Counted from the stretch's first letter, positions 13,541 through 29,051 are shown. The stretch: DNA of 64,000 nucleotides from Prinia subflava (GCF_021018805.1 NC_086247.1:140550102-140614101), one strand, 5' to 3'. The notes: generated by a model from the sequence alone, not told the origin. A program made the numbers and translations.

Positions 13541-16500
13541 CAGATATACATTGCAAGTACATAATGGAACTAGAACTAATAAAAGGAATATTTAATGAAA
13601 GATCACTAATTATGAAGGAAAGTATTAATGGTCAGAGTTAGGTCTGCTAAGAATTTGATTTCTCAGTATATACACATAGACTCTAATAGAGGGTTTTTCT
13701 TTGATTGCCTAGTTTTTAATATTTCAGCTTTCACGAAGCAGCTGAAGGCAAAGCATCTCCCTTCCCCTCGATGGCCACCACACAAGCAGTGCCCTGTCAG
13801 CACAGGTCTCTGCAGAGGTGGCTCAGCTGCAGCCCCAGCCCAGGAGGAGGTGACCCTGCCACCTTGAGCAGCCCCCAGCACAAACTCTCCTTTATTAGAT
13901 CAGCCTGAGCCACAACGGGGCTCACTGCTATGCAGTGCCACTTCAGCAAAATACCAATCTATATTTGTTCCAAGCAGCAGCCCGTGCATATTATCATGTT
14001 TGCCTTCACTACCCACCCCACAACAGAGAATTACAATTTTCAAACATGAGTTCACTTGCTCCTTATGCTTGTATGTCTATATATAAGCACGGTGATAGCA
14101 AAATGTTCTTGTATTTTTACACTTTTTCTTCAAATTGCTTGACAAAACAAAAGTTCAGTTGGGTGAACTTCTTCAAGAAGAGAAGCCAAATTGCCAACAA
14201 AGAAAGAAAAGAAATTGAGCCAGCATTTCTGGAGAGAAGTAAGCCATAATCTCTGCCTTGGCTTTTGCTTCATAGTGAAAACCTGACTGTCTGCACAATG
14301 GTGAGTGGAGACTTCAAAATACAGGTAGTGAATTATGCAACAGAATTCCCAAATATTAATATGCTCCATGGAAAACATTAACAAGAGAAGCTTCTCTACA
14401 AAATCTACTCACGGATAAGCCACCTTTAGTATGAATTGTTTCATTTTAGGAAGTTTAGCTATTTTCAGACATTTACTGAACATTTCATCAAATCTTTTTT
14501 AAAAAGGGTATTCTGTCAGTTTAAAGAAACAAATTATCTACTCTAATCTCTTCTTATGTAAATGGTTCCACATGTAAGGAGAAGTGATTTGTTTTACTGA
14601 GCAAATTTTGCAATAAAGTGAATTATAGAAGACAAAAATTTGTGTGTGTTGCCCCTATGTATTTCCCAAATTAACAAGAAATTTAAACATATGGCATTAA
14701 TTTTCTTATCACTGGAAGGGGACAGGCATACAGAGTTGGCCCTAATGCATGCTGCTTGGCAATGGTCAGTAGGTCTTAATCCAAGATGTAAACCCTGTTC
14801 ACTCTACATTAACACAAGCTGCAAACATCACCTCCTGCATTCTCTTCAATTCCCTTCTGAGAGAGAAGTTCTAAATTGGGTTTGTACTCTCCATTAAAAC
14901 AACAACATAAAAAAATATATTGAACAGATCTTTTTTTAACCAATATATTGTTGGTTACAATCCTCTAGTTTACAGCATTTGACTAGAATTTATAGATTTG
15001 AAGAGGATATACTTTGAAATATTAAAAGGAAAATCAAAGGAAAAGAACTTAATAATTAAACCACAAGATAAAGCACGCATGGGACCGATGCAATGTCACT
15101 GATTCCAGGATGATGGCTGATACTGTTTGAAGTCTGTGGTTTCTTTGAAGAGTGGATAAAACAGCAATGAACTCTAATCACAAGGCTTCAAATTCTCTGT
15201 GGCACTAATGCACTGTAAATATTGATTTGCTTCTGCAGCTAAGGTGCCTTTTAAATAAGCACTTGAAATGGTAAATCTAATAATGAATTACAGGAAGTTT
15301 TAAAAGCCTAAGGAATAAAGAAAAATTAAATTAAAAATCCTGAAAGTTACCACTATCTCAGTTCTTGAGCCACATTCAAGGACTTGAAGTATTCAACCAA
15401 GAGTCAACTTCAAAAAGAATTATGATGACAGAGAATCCCATTAAGTTGTGTATATAGCCAGAATTCTGCCGGAAAATGGTTATTTGTAGGATAGATCCAA
15501 GCTGTATAACAAAATGCTCACATTCATAATCATGAAATTCTGACTGGAAATCTCATTTTATTAAAAGCAACAGCAGTTTCACTATAAATTATAAAAACAG
15601 CCAATACACATTTTATAACCATCTTTAAATGTAAAGAACACAGAGTTGTACCTTCCCTTCCTGCCAGCAATTCCATTTTTATTTTAAAAGGGTCATCACC
15701 TTCTCTGATTTTCAAATATGCTCACGAGCAAAAGTATTTGAGGATCTGGCAAATTTCATCCATAAAGCTGAGTATGTCTCCCTGCCTGCAGGCACTCAGC
15801 ACAATGGATGGTGGTCCCCCAGAGCAGAGCTAATATATACCTTCCTATACCAATTTCCTCTTGCATGTCAGCTTGGAGGGCATGACTAGAAAAATACATA
15901 GTTATATTTATATAGCATGGCCAAGATAATTTTATTCTGTGATGGTTTCAGCTGATGCTTCAGCTCCCCAGTGCCACAGCAGTTGGTGCAATTTGGTGTG
16001 CAGTGGATTTAAGGCATAAAAGTGAAAAAATGATCTTTGAGTCATTTCTGGCCATCTCACACAGACCGTCAGGCTCATGACAGATGAGTAGAGCAGAAGA
16101 GGATTTTTTTTCTTTCCACACTCTAGGAGACATCTCTGGGAAAATGATAAATCAGTGAAACAAAAAACCTCTGTGGGAGAGAGTAGCTTTTAACCAAAAA
16201 GCTGTTCAGTTTAGACAGAGTTCCTGAAAGTGATCCCATAGATATGTATGTACATCAGGGTGCACTGTATACACAGATCCTACGTCAGCATCAAAAAAAC
16301 AGTCTGGGGATGGGAGATAGAAATTGAACAGCTTTGCTATCTCCACCACTGATCCAGCTTATCATTCTGCTCAAATCCTCCTCTGGAGCTGAAGAGAAAG
16401 GATGAATCAGGGTCATCCTGGGGCTCAGAAAAGCAAGGCTGCTTCTTTCAGCTTGAAGTACTTGGAACTATAAGTTAAGGCTTTGTCTAGATTTAATTGA

Positions 16501-19500
16501 AATACCTCTTTAAAAATATTTAGATTAGCTTTGAGTTTCACACTCCAGCACAGTTCCTGGAGTTCTGGTTCCAATTTCAGCAGGTTCAGTTCATCTCCTT
16601 GTTCCACTCAGTTGGACACAGCAAGAGCCAAACACCCCTTATGACATTCAAAAGCTCAAATCCCCGTATCAGTTCAACTTTCATATTTGCAAACCTCTAA
16701 AGACAAGGTGATGGTACCTTCCAAAGACCACCGAGGTTGTTGGAGACTTGACTGTGGGTAGAATAAAAACAGTTGGAAACAAAACCCAGCTGATTGTGAA
16801 CTTATCTACAAACTACATTAAACCCTAGCAGCAGCTAACATAAGCCAGCACTTCTCTACAAGATTAACAAAACAGTGCAAATCAAATGTAGGCATCTTGA
16901 ATTAGAAATGAAAAAAACACCCTTAAGCCATTCCAAGAGGTGAAGAACCACTGCTGGGAAAACAACACCATCTGTCCTGCAGAAGGAAACAGGCACACTA
17001 CAGGGAGATGGCAGCTGGGAGGGGTATGAAACACGAGCACTGCAAAGCTACCACCAGTTGAAGATCTTTTCAGAAATATACTTTTGAACGTCACAGCAAA
17101 GGAGGAGGATATACATATACTTATTTATTTATTTATACACACACCACCAACTTTCTCTTCATGGCCCAGAGCATTTTTCTCTCTCCTGGAATCCATTAAA
17201 AAAAAATTCAGCATTTCTGAATGTCAAAATCTGCAGAATTTGTTTATTTGTATTGTTCTCCCCAGGTTCATCCTCCTGTCATTAGTTACACCCCTTCCCT
17301 TAAAAAAATCTCTTTTCATATGTTACAGACCTCTCAGTTCTCCCCTAAACAGTGCTACACAGCACTGTTTACCTCTTTTAAGTATCTATTGCTGTTCATT
17401 TTTGTAAATATTATTCCAGTCTTAACTTGTTCAGAAGGCACCCTGAATAGTGTATGTCTTTTATGAAATATCCTCAGAGCTGCTTAAATCCTCATTGTCA
17501 GTTTTTGAGCTTTGATGCTAATACATAGACAATCATAACCATATTTGGGTATTTTATTCTGATAGTATCAACCCAGAACATCCACAGAAATCGTAAAATT
17601 TCTTCTGTAGTGTCATTTCAGCATCTGTCTTGATAATTAAAGTATAAGTTCAGTTTAGATCAATGTTCTTACACATTATCTTTTATTTATTCAGGCTGAA
17701 TCAAACTGTATTCAGTTGTGTTGTATGCATCTGTTGGGTTATATCCCTCTCCTTCATTCATCCTATTCTATTTTCCCAGTCTATTAACATCTGGAAATTT
17801 AATTAACATACTCTTTACAGTACTGATTCTCTCATATTTAAAGATGTTAAATAAAACCAAAAGTGACAGGAAGCCTCATGAAACCTTATTGGACAAAAAT
17901 CTCTAGCCTAAGATGCCCTCCAACTTTTAAGATTTCTATGCTGATTTTTAATCCATATTGAAGTGTTTATGGTCACATTTCAAGACACTTAAACTTCTAT
18001 CAAATGCTTCAACATTTGCAAATACTACATGAATTACACAGCACTCACCTGCAAATGCCAAGTATTTTGTATTCATGACTTTCCCTTTCAGAATTACAAG
18101 AAAGGTGACACAGTTTAGATAATTAGCATTTCTCTACTTGAAAATATGTTTATGTGTAGAAAAGATAAACTTCTAAAATAGAATTTTTCTACATTCAGAA
18201 CTCCTGGTTAAATAACAAGGACTTCCACTGCTCTTACAGAGAAAAAAAAATATCATTGTTTCACACAATTCCAGATATTTATAACTACTTCATGTACAAA
18301 CCAACTGTTTTCAGTTGTTTTTCTAGCAATTCATCGTCAAACAACAGCTTATGTACTTCTCACAGACATATTTTCAATGTTATCAAATATTCTCTGTTTT
18401 CTTGTATCTTAGGCTTTAGCATGGCACATTTCTAAGCCTTTGCACGTTAAACCATGGCAAGTCCCCACGAGCCTGGTTCCCTGCCCCCTGCCCCAGGCAG
18501 GAGCTCTGGCAGGGAGCCACAGCAGGAGCGGGCAGAGCACGGCACTGAAACCGCACGGCCAGGTCTGACAGTGGGAGATGGACACAGCAGGTTGTGTCCC
18601 CAGCCACCACACAGAAGAGAGGAAAGACACTTGGCTGTGTAAAACACACAAACAGAAGCCCACTGCGTGCCAGCACACCTTTAAGAAATGCAGGGCATTA
18701 TGTTAGCATGCCTGTGATCAAAACTGGAAGAATGGGTAACAGAGAAAAGAACGCAAGCAAGCCACCGGGAAAAAAATCTTGTTACAAAGCAGAAGAAAGA
18801 AGAGGAGTCTTTACTTTCCTGGTATAATTTTCAGTTTCTTTTAATAGAACCTAAGTTTCCCATTGCCCCAACCATGACTGCTCAATGACTTTGAAATTCA
18901 GAAATAAAAAAACCAACCTGCCACAGTCATATTTTAATAATGAGGTAATGTTAAATCCTTATCTTGAAAGGCATTTAAAATAACAATCTTCCTTCTCTTT
19001 CTCCAATATTCTTTTTTCTTACTTTTGAATACTAGGATCCAGGAAGAAAATTATGATTGCACCCTGAAATTCAATTTACTTAGACACTGACTTTTAAAGC
19101 TAATTAGAGAAAGATCTTTAAAACCAAAATTAAAATTTAATTACCCTCACCCTCTCCGTCTCTTTTCTCTGGGCTCTTTTCTAAAATGCAAATATCTTTG
19201 CATGCCAAAAGAAAAGACAAAAATGTCAGATTTTACAAATGTTCTACCCATCTCTGTCAAAAAATTGTGTTTCAGTATATTTTAATGAGCTTCAGTCTCA
19301 GAGTTTTGGGTACATTCTTCATTCCTTAAAATATGCTGAATTACCTCTTTACCTATTTTCATGCTACTGCTACATATATAAGAAAAATGCACTTCTAGTC
19401 CCCTAGATGCCAAAATTTTTGCAAAAATGTATGTCCTACTGTTTCAAACAGTTGTATGACAATAGCAAACATCATCAATGTTGCTGCTGCCGAAGTTGTT

Positions 19501-22415
19501 TTGTTTCATTAAAGATCATACCTTGCTAATAATACTATGATTGATATTTATATTATAATGTTATATTATAATATAGAAGACACAGTATTATACATCTTCA
19601 TTCATTCTGCAGTGCAAGAAAGAGTTTACAGTGACAGGAACAAATTCCTGGCTGCTTTGAGTTGATAAAACTTCAGCACTCTGAGAACACAGGAAGGAAG
19701 CTGGCAGATATTTTTCTTACCACAACTTTGAAACGTTCCCTGAAACTTAATGGAAAAATTCCTCCTGTTACTAAACATAATGCAGTGCTACGAAAACTGT
19801 TGATTGTTTGTGGTCTAAATGCTTTGGGTAGGCTCAGAAAAGGAGGAAGACGTTTGCAACGTTTTCCTGGATGGAAGAGAAGAAATACAGATGCAACAAT
19901 AGGATTCAGATTGTAACTTGAAGAGCTCAGTTGGGAAGAACAAGGAATGTTATAATGTCTATAATGCACAGTACAGTTCTTTCATCAGTGAGCTTCAGTC
20001 AGAGCAAACCTGCTGTGGTTGGCAATGTCATGACCCCCTTCTGGTCCCCAGGCCACCACTGTGCTTTTATGTGAGGAGGGAAAGGGCTGGGGAGGAGTGC
20101 AGCACCCTGCAGCCCCAGATATTAGGGGTTCAGTACTGCTTGTTAGCCTATGTCCATTTCTGACTTAGCAGAGAATAAAGCTCCTTTCAACATCTGTTGC
20201 CAACACAGCCTTGTACATGACCTCGTGTGTGAAGTGAGAATTCCTATGTGGATCATTTGCAGATGTCAAAGAGTTAAACATGCTTAATTGCAATTCAGCA
20301 GGTACGTGTGTAATCAGCAAGAGATTTGTCACTACACAAGTCCTTACAAAGCTGGTACTGGAATCTCTCTCCTCCCCTACTCTCCCTCAAAAACTAATGC
20401 CTCATCCACTGGCTCATGAATTACACCACAAATTAACTTGACAGAAGAGTAAAGGCCTGCATTGCCCAGAGGGCTCCAGAGCCTGCAGGCCAGTGAAGGA
20501 AATCCCACACACCAGCCACTCCCTAGGAAGGAAATGAAAACCTGCAGCGTTTCTACCAAGATTCAGAACGGGGGGAAAAACCCCCAAACTTCTGAATTAA
20601 TAAGACATCATGATGGCACCATCAGTGAACAGTCTAGTGTGTGCACAGGGTATGGTAAATTCAGGGTGGAAGCAGGGATCCTACTGCTGTCTTAATTACG
20701 AGAGCTACAAACAAGTTAGGCATGATGGTTGTTTACCTCAGCTATTTTTGAAGCAGTAAGGAAAGAGGCATTTCTTTGCCAGCCATCAGATGAATGCTCA
20801 GTCCTTGGAGGTGTCTGGCTGTTAATCTGCTACTTATCCATGCTTGTGTGGAGAAGTCCCTTGCCATGAGCAGGCACTTGGCAATCCTCCTTTTCAGGCT
20901 GGGGTGAGCATGGCTCGCTCCAGCCTTGCTCCACTGCAGAGAAGTTCAGGAGTCATCAAGAACTGAGCTGGGGGGTTTTTTGAGATATAAAAACAATGCT
21001 GTATATCACAGGCCACTGTCAAGCTGGAGAAGGCAACAGTATGGGGATATCTGTGCCTGGAGGTGGATCTGAACCTGAGTTACACAAAATCCAGATAGCT
21101 TCATTACAGAAATTATTTAGACTGATTTTTAACTGAAGCATAATAATTACGACAACCGAGGAAACTTGATCACAATTATTTAAAGTTATGAGGTTTTGGA
21201 CAGAAATTAAATGTGCATAGCTACTTGTATAAAATACAAAAAAAAACCCCAGAACATGTGGGAAGGAATAGCCTCTATGCACACTACCGAGTTTCCAACA
21301 CAGCAATGAAAATTTACAATATCTATAATAAGACAGAGTGAACATAGTCCTGAACTTCTATTAAAAATTACCAACAGCTTCTGCAATTTTAATGGCACTT
21401 GCTCTTGTCTCCACGACAGAAACATTTACTAGGATTATTAGAAGAATGTTGGTACATTCATGAAACATGCTCTCATTATCAAATGCTCTCGTTATTAAAT
21501 ACCTGTAAGTTAACGTTCCACTGAACTCCTATCTGCTGCTGATCATCAAGATGAGCAAAAGATCTCAAGCAGAAGTAGGAAAAGGCCACGTCATGCCACC
21601 CCATGTGCTCAGATAAACAATATTTAGCAGAAGGCTCTTCTGCACGCAGGGACTAACACAGCTCAAAGGCAAAGCACAGAGCACAAAGATCTCAAGAATA
21701 TTATTTTCTGTCATTCAGTTGCACATATGAAGCTGAATCCCCACAGACAAATCAAACATTTGCGTGTTTAGGTAATGAGATGAAATGCCACCAGCCCTCC
21801 CCATCCACAGGGGATGCACGGCAGTGGGGCTGCCATGGCAGGGCAGGGCAGATAGTGCTGCTCTCTGCCAGGACAGTGATGTTGTGCCTGACCTTTCACT
21901 GGGCAGGCCAGGAACAGTCTGGGAAGCTGCAAACTTTGGTGACTACACAAAACTAATGGTGACCAAACAAGGTCTTTCCAACCACAAAGGAGAGAGTAAG
22001 AAGCTCCAGCTTCAACACAAGATGCCAAAATCTTCTCATTAATTCTTAACGTTAAAGATCACCTTCTGCAGAAAACTCCGGTGTTCCCAGCAGCCAAATA
22101 CTAAGATAATTTAGACTACACTGGAAGCTGTTTTTAAATTGTTCAGATAACATCCACAGTGGGACAATAACATATAATGCCTGCTGTTCTCCACAGGGTG
22201 ACAGACCAGCAGACAACCTTAATTCTTTTTTAGATATCCCCTTACTGTTTAAAACCAGCCTAGTGAACAGTAGGAAACTAGTGCTGCTCGAAGTATGTGC
22301 AAAGTTGAGCATCTTTACATGTACTTTTCAAAGTCCCCTACAACAACAAGGAGCAGAAATTGTTCTCTTTTGGAAATTAAGAACATTTTCTACACCTTAG
22401 AAAAACTCTGGCAAT

Positions 22416-22516
22416 GTCTTCTTTTTTTTTTTCCTTCCATCCTTTTTTCTTGTTTTTTTTTAAATTTTTATTTCCCCTCTGGTTTTATTTTCCACCCTTC
22501 CTCTCCTTCTACAGCC
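22416..22516 (+). repeat. Long pyrimidine tract ending in an acceptor-like TACAG
   Basis: The plus strand is dominated by T and C, in runs such as TTTTTTTTTTTTCCTTCC, and ends CTCTCCTTCTACAG. It resembles a 3' splice site on the strand opposite PARD3, but no open exon of recognisable identity follows. It is best read as low-complexity DNA. Confidence 0.7.
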
Positions 22517-25500
22517 CTGGAAAGATGCAGTTACACTGCATGCTTAATTATGTGCCTCTCACTCCATTTTTTTATTTTACATTGCCACATTTGAAGACAG
22601 TAAAAAATTATTCCTAAAAGTTCAAAACCAAGAATAAGCCAATAGGAAGAGCTTCAACTGAGGTTCAAAAAGAAATCTTGCTACATGAAAGACAGTTCAT
22701 GAATTTTTGGATCAATGACTTTTCATGCTTGCAGTTGCCAAATTTCATTAGAATTTGTGATTGGTTCTAGCTCAGAGATGGAGATCATCTTTCTTAGTGA
22801 AGAAACAGCTTTAGCCAGAACTAACAGAAGATATTTACTGAAATACTATGGTATATATTTCATGCCAGAATTTGTCAGATTCCCAGCAGCTAACTTTTCC
22901 AAGCTGTTTCCACACCACAAGGCTCCCTCCTTGTCTCATCCTAGAATATGCTACAATAATTTCAAGTATCTGCCTGCAGAGAGGGCACATGAGGTTGACA
23001 TTTTTTATTCTACAAAATCTATAAATTTATTATTGTTATTGTTACTATTAATTTTATGCTATTAAGGAATTCTCATTTTGTTTCATTCTTCAAAAGAGAT
23101 TAATAAGGTAGTTATTTTTCTGCAGCCCAAAATATATTGATACACTGAAATGTGAAAAGGAGAAGACTACCAGTATATTTTACTTGGTCTTCACCTATTA
23201 GCATGAGTAATTGGAGATTGTTGTTTGAACATGAGGAATGTCAACAGATTCCACGGAAAATCAATAGCCCAGGACAGGTTATGCTAGAAATGCCCTGTAA
23301 GTGGTCAGCTGGAAAAGATGACTCTGCCAAACCCCTCACACTGCATTCCACACTAAGCAGAAGAAAACATCTTGTTCCAAGGAGTCTGGCAGCTGACTGG
23401 CTTCTTCTGCATCTGAACCCAGACAAGCACCTCGGGCACTTGTGCACCTCACTCTCTCCCAAGACCTCAAGTCTGTAAGTTAACAAAATCTCTGCGGAGG
23501 ATGGACAGAAGGAAAACCAGGAAAACAAAGGAACTACAGTTGTTCTAATTCCCATGAGCCCATGGCCAGGGTTGCTTTTCATTTGGGCTGATGGACAGAG
23601 TGCTCACTTCCCGGGATGCTGCACACCCAGACACAGCCCTGCAGTGTTGAGGCTAACAATCTCAGTCCATGGGAAAATGTATCCAGGAGCAAAGCAGGAA
23701 TGTGGAAGGGCCACTCTCCATCCCACTGCCAACATGGAGATGCAAAGGAAGAGCTGCTTTTCCAGCTAAGTGCTCCAGCTGCACTGGGATACCAGCCAGG
23801 GTGTAAAGGAGAGGTGTAAGAACACCACAACATCCAGTCCCCAGCATCCACGGGCTTCCCCTACCCACCTTGTACTTGCATATCCATAAGATGCTCCTGT
23901 AATAACCAAAAACAAAATTCCATGTAATAACACCTTAGGCTTAAGTTAATTCTTCACAAAGGCTCTGTGGAATGCAATTCCTCAAAATTCTCCACTCCTC
24001 AAAAGAAAGTTACCTTGCATAACCACTAAAAGAAAGCCACAGAGAGAAGAGAGCCATCTCCTGTACTGATGAAGATATTTTTTTAAGCTACCTAAGAGCA
24101 GAGGGTTTTAGGGAACAAGTCTTATTATCATAATTTTTATAATACATTAGAATTTAGAACACTTCCTAGTAATAAGACCTTCCTATCATATTGATTTTCA
24201 TTCCATGCATCCTTACGTGGCTTGTGCAAAACACGTGGCCATTCACAGAATAAACACAAGGAAGATGCACAAACAACTGTGAGTGGAACACCCACAGGCT
24301 CTCACAGATCATCAACTTCTCTGCAGCATGCACCACACAGTCAATGTGCTTCCAGCAGGAACCACCTCTGTTTTTTGAAGTGCTTAGTTAAAAATCTGAA
24401 AATCTACTCAAAATGTTCTGTCTACACCCTTTTTATATTAAATATGGTGCTTCTGATTAAAGCCACTTTACTGGTTAATAAAAGTAGCTATCTTGTGTTT
24501 TATGTAAAATAAGAAAGCAGAAAAATAGGTTATTATTGTTTAGCTACCTTTATGCAAATCATTTTTATAACTGTATGAGAGCTAGTGTATTTAATATTTT
24601 ATATCAGATGTCAAAAATGTACTGCATTAAATAACATCTAAGATACTTACTCAATGCTACAAATACAAAGCCTACCTAAAACAGAGAATGCTCCTGCAGA
24701 TGTTTTTTAAAGTTACTCCAGAAAAGTAAACTTGTATTCATACAGATACATATTATCTTTAGTTGGCATTTTGTCTGCAGAATAACTGAAACATTCTTTT
24801 ATACCATTCACATAAACACAAAAAAATATGTAAATATTTCTGAAACTACATAGTTTTTTGAGGACAACTTCATTACTTTGTGTTCTTCTCTGGAATTTTT
24901 ACAACTATTTTAAAAGTTATTAATTTATGACAGAGTTCACTTTTTTTGGTCAGATTAGATTTTGATTTATGTATTTTTCAAGCTTTCCAAATATTTCCCA
25001 AGGATGTTTAACATTTTCATTCTCAAGTTCAAACTTAAAAGAGAAAATTTACCCCTTGGTCATGCAACACAGACAAAATTCAAACCTTCACAACAAATTT
25101 TAAAAGGGAGCCAAGACTTTGCATATGTGGGAAATGAAGCCTGAATCTTAATAATGGAGGATAATCTATCTCTTCCACAACAGAACATTTCCAATAAAAG
25201 TGGGGGGTTTTATCTGTCAAAAGCCAACAAGACGAAGGCTCCACTGAGGGAGGAACAACTCCTGGCTGCAGGTATTACAAACATTCAAGGGGGTGCAGAC
25301 TGGGCTGCATCTTGTTCCATGCCCAGCATCAAGCAGGCCCCACCAACCTCCCTCAGTTTTTATCACCTCTTGGAATACAACCATCATTGAGCTTTTTGTG
25401 TGACTACTATGGCAATTCTAATTTAGGGAAGATTAGAATAAACCAAACAGATGTGTGTTTTTTCTGAGATGACCAAAACCATTTGTGCAAAGGAAGGCTG

Positions 25501-26439
25501 CTCCCATGTTCCTCAGAAGCAGCTGGGTTATCTCAAACACAAATGCTGGACTAAAACCACCTAACAAATGTAGAGTTTTTTGCAGTTTCCACATAGCTGA
25601 GGAGAAAAGCAGTTAAACATCTTGGAGAGCTCTGCTGCTTCTCGTCAGCAGCAACCTCAGCAGGGCTGGAAATGGGAGCCAAAGCTACCCAAGCCCACAC
25701 GCATTGAGATGTCCACATTGCTCACTCCTGGCTGGCACAGGGACAGCACTGGGGTGTTGGCTCCTTAGCTTGCTAACTCCAGGAGAAAGGAAGAGGCAGA
25801 GATCACGAGACTGAGAGATGATCATGCTCAGCACATCTGAAACCTGCAGGGAGGTACACACTATCTCCACTGGGTCACTGGATCACAGATCACCATAAAA
25901 CAATCCCCTTTCTCACCACAGACATTTGCAGTTCTTGTCCCCATGCACACTTTGTGCTTTATGTAGTCCTGTGACACAGACCGAGAGGACAGAGCACCAC
26001 CTTTCCAGTAAATGACACTTCCTAACCCCCTCCCTGAGGGGTTTTTAATTATTTTGTTTCCCTTTTCACACCGCAGCAGAGGAAAGGGGAAGAACTGGAC
26101 ATCATACGCTTTGAATTGTGTTCTGGTGGGATTCAGCTAGAGATGACTGAAGGATAACAAGCTTAATCCACAAAAATATAATACTATGTTCTTTAACGAA
26201 ATACACTTTAGCAGATTTGCCATCAAAGAAAACCAACCTCTCTGTTCTCAAACGGAAGGATTAAAGTCTTTGCATGAACAAAACAAACGCAAAAATTCTT
26301 GGATCAAAATTCACTCAGCAGCATGAGCCTGAAAAAATTTTCCTGCTGATTTACTACATGGCAGTTTGCTTGTCTAGCCTTTCCAAACAGCAATCTAACA
26401 TCAGTGTGAGGACAGCAAGAGGGAAAATTGCTGCCTAAG

Positions 26440-26640
26440 TGGCAGGTTTGTTATTGTTTGACAATTCTAAAGAGTTCACTAGAAACTTCTAAAAAGAGCA
26501 TCTTTAATTCCCTGAAATTACTGATAATCGGCCAAGTGAATGGAGAACAATTATGAGGAAAATTGAATGCTTCCAAATGCCAATTTGCTGTATATCCTGA
26601 ATGAATATTGCATAAGCATTTCTAGTCTCTTGCTGTAAAA
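26440..26640. promoter_or_regulatory. Possible conserved non-coding element with paired SOX cores
   Basis: ATTGT at 26453-26457 and ACAAT at 26461-26465 form an inverted pair separated by 3 bp. Motif-rich, non-repetitive sequence such as ATATTGCATAAGCAT follows near 26605. There is no coding potential and no repeat signature. Conservation cannot be judged from one sequence. Confidence 0.2.
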
Positions 26641-28062
26641 GCAAAGGACTAAAATCCTACGCCCACAGGGAGTCCTGCATGGCTCTCCTCAGAGATTCCT
26701 GTATCATCATTTTTGCATTTTATAACCATACTCAGCATTTATGTGGTGACTTACATATTTAACCTATTTTTCCCTCAAAAAGGCCCACCACATCTGTCAG
26801 GTAAACTGTCTTCTGCATTAAATCTTCAACAATAAGCAGTCACACACAACAGCATGAAGCCCCTAATACAGCCAGAGATATAAGCTGGTTATTCCTACTA
26901 ATTAAGTCAGAGCACACTTGAAACCATTCTTGCAAAATACAGTCTTAAGAATTTTTTGTAATACAGCTATACCAGCAGTTGGCCGTGAAATACAGTAAAG
27001 AGAATAAATACTCTAGGAAGAAAAGGGCTCAAAACATTCAATTTTTTAGCTGAGCTGAAACAGATCAGTTTCTGGTAAAGGGCCAAGAAAGCATTAAAAA
27101 TTAATCCAGAATTTTTGTCAGCCTCAGTTTCCAAGGCAGCAGCTGATTCACTAGCCAGTCCCACAGGAGAACATGACCAGCCCAAGCCACGGTGACTCAA
27201 CCAGATGCTGACCATCCTACTTAGTCTGCACTTCCACTGCACTAAGGAGGAGCTGAATCAAAAAACAAATGCAAAAAAACCCTTTAAAATTAATTTGCTC
27301 CTTTTAATCCTTAAAAAAATCAAAACACATGACAAAGCAAGACAATACAAACCTAACCAAGTGAACACACTCCACCTACAAACAAAAAGTAGGGTATGGA
27401 TGAGTAGGAAACCTGGGTGCTGGAGGGTTTGCAGGAGCAAGGGGTATCAGAGCAGTATATACAGATTTCTGTGACAGACAGGATGGCAGGACTACAGAAT
27501 TGGTGGTAATAGACAATGTAAACAACAAGAGAGGATGCAGCTGGAAAAAACGGCACCAAAAAAAAAGTTAAGAAGACAAATACAGAAGAATCTTAAAATA
27601 AGAAAAGCATTGGTCCAAGTATGGAAAGAATCACTCGCTACACGCATTGCAGCACTACTGTGAAACTCCAAACAAGACTCATAACTCAAATCCTGAAGAC
27701 ACCCTGTGATCATCCTGTCAAACACTTATATAAGCCCAGGTACACCATGCAATAATGTCTGCATTTAGTCTTTTAACTTCTGTTGGAAATACAGAAAAAT
27801 ATTGACTTTAATTTTAAGACTTTAGGAGACAGAGAATCCATCACAGCCCCAGGACTGTCATTTTTAAAGCTCCACAATTCAGTGAATGTCTTCTATGTCA
27901 GACAATCCACAGTTTGTGTTTCAGGAAAGGTAATTCAAAATGTCATCATGCACTTACACAAATCTAACATTACACACTACCATTTTTCATTTTGTGATTA
28001 ACACCTGAGAACTAACAAAAGTGTAATCATTTGGGATTATCCTTCCTTTTCGTGTCTTTAAC

Positions 28063-28100
28063 TTTTTTGTTTGTTTTGTTTGTTTGTTTGGTTTTTTCTT
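28063..28100. repeat. GTTT-type simple repeat
   Basis: A run of TTTG and TTTTG units, with adjoining T runs, makes up this segment. It is ordinary low-complexity DNA. Confidence 0.9.
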
Positions 28101-28993
28101 CAGTTTCTGGCATAGACCAGGTCTCAGGTTTTACACAGAGTTTTGCAAAGACAAAGGGTGAGCGGGAGGGCAGCAGCAACCTACTCACTTTCTCTCTCAT
28201 AGTCATAGATCATTTACATGGGTCCTAGGGTAACTGTTTATACAGCAAAGTAACATCAAGGAAACAGTTATGTATTTTTATTTGTCCTCAGGGAGGTAAG
28301 CATTCCCTGCCACTAGCTCCTCTTCCTGCCCACCCCCTCCCCTTTTCTGATCCATGCATCTTTGTTCTTTAATTCTTCATGCCTTCTCTTTTCCATTCTC
28401 CTTCTGTTTCTGATCACAGGCTGATACAAAGTGATTGTCTCCTTTCTAAAATTTCCATGGGGCATCAAGTTAACCCAGATGCACTGACTTCTCAATCTGG
28501 AAGTCAGCAAATGGAAACAGAAGGAAGGAACATCAAGTCAGCAGCTAACCTTCTCTCAGGTTAAAGCCTCATCCCATCACACGTGCTGAGCACCTCCCGT
28601 TCTGCAGCTTGATAGCTACAGACAGAATGCACAGAGCAGACAAAGAGCCTTCAGCAGCAGCCCTTTGACACTGCCTCACTTCTCATTGTAAAAAATGATC
28701 CTTCAGGTATCTTACAAGCAAATGACAGAAAAAACAGTGAGGGAAAAAATCAACGAAGGAAACACAGAGCAAACAGTTTACATTGCAGTGAAAGTAATAA
28801 AATAATTATGACTAAAATGAAATAAATGTGTTTAATTGGGCCAGTCAAAAGGAAAATAACACTGAATTAACCACATGTATCTATTGATGAAAATTATGAT
28901 CTCTCTAGCTAAAACTATGACTTTAAGAAATTTTTCCAAGGAAAGATAAATGAAACACTGTACTTGGTTTGAATGTTACACATACAAGGACTT

Positions 28994-29051
28994 AAAAAAA
29001 AAAAAAAAGAAAGAAAGAAAGAGAGGAAATGCAAAAAAAAAAAAAAAAAAA
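28994..29051. repeat. A-rich tract with GAAA repeat
   Basis: Fifteen A residues are followed by GAAA repeats and GAGAGGAAATGC, then nineteen A residues (29033-29051). On the minus (PARD3 sense) strand this is a strong pyrimidine tract. It is likely to vary in length between individuals. Confidence 0.92.

Noticed and set aside
18409..18827. Cluster of open frames on both strands in a GC-richer patch
   Set aside because: Several frames on both strands are open together, which reflects base composition rather than coding.
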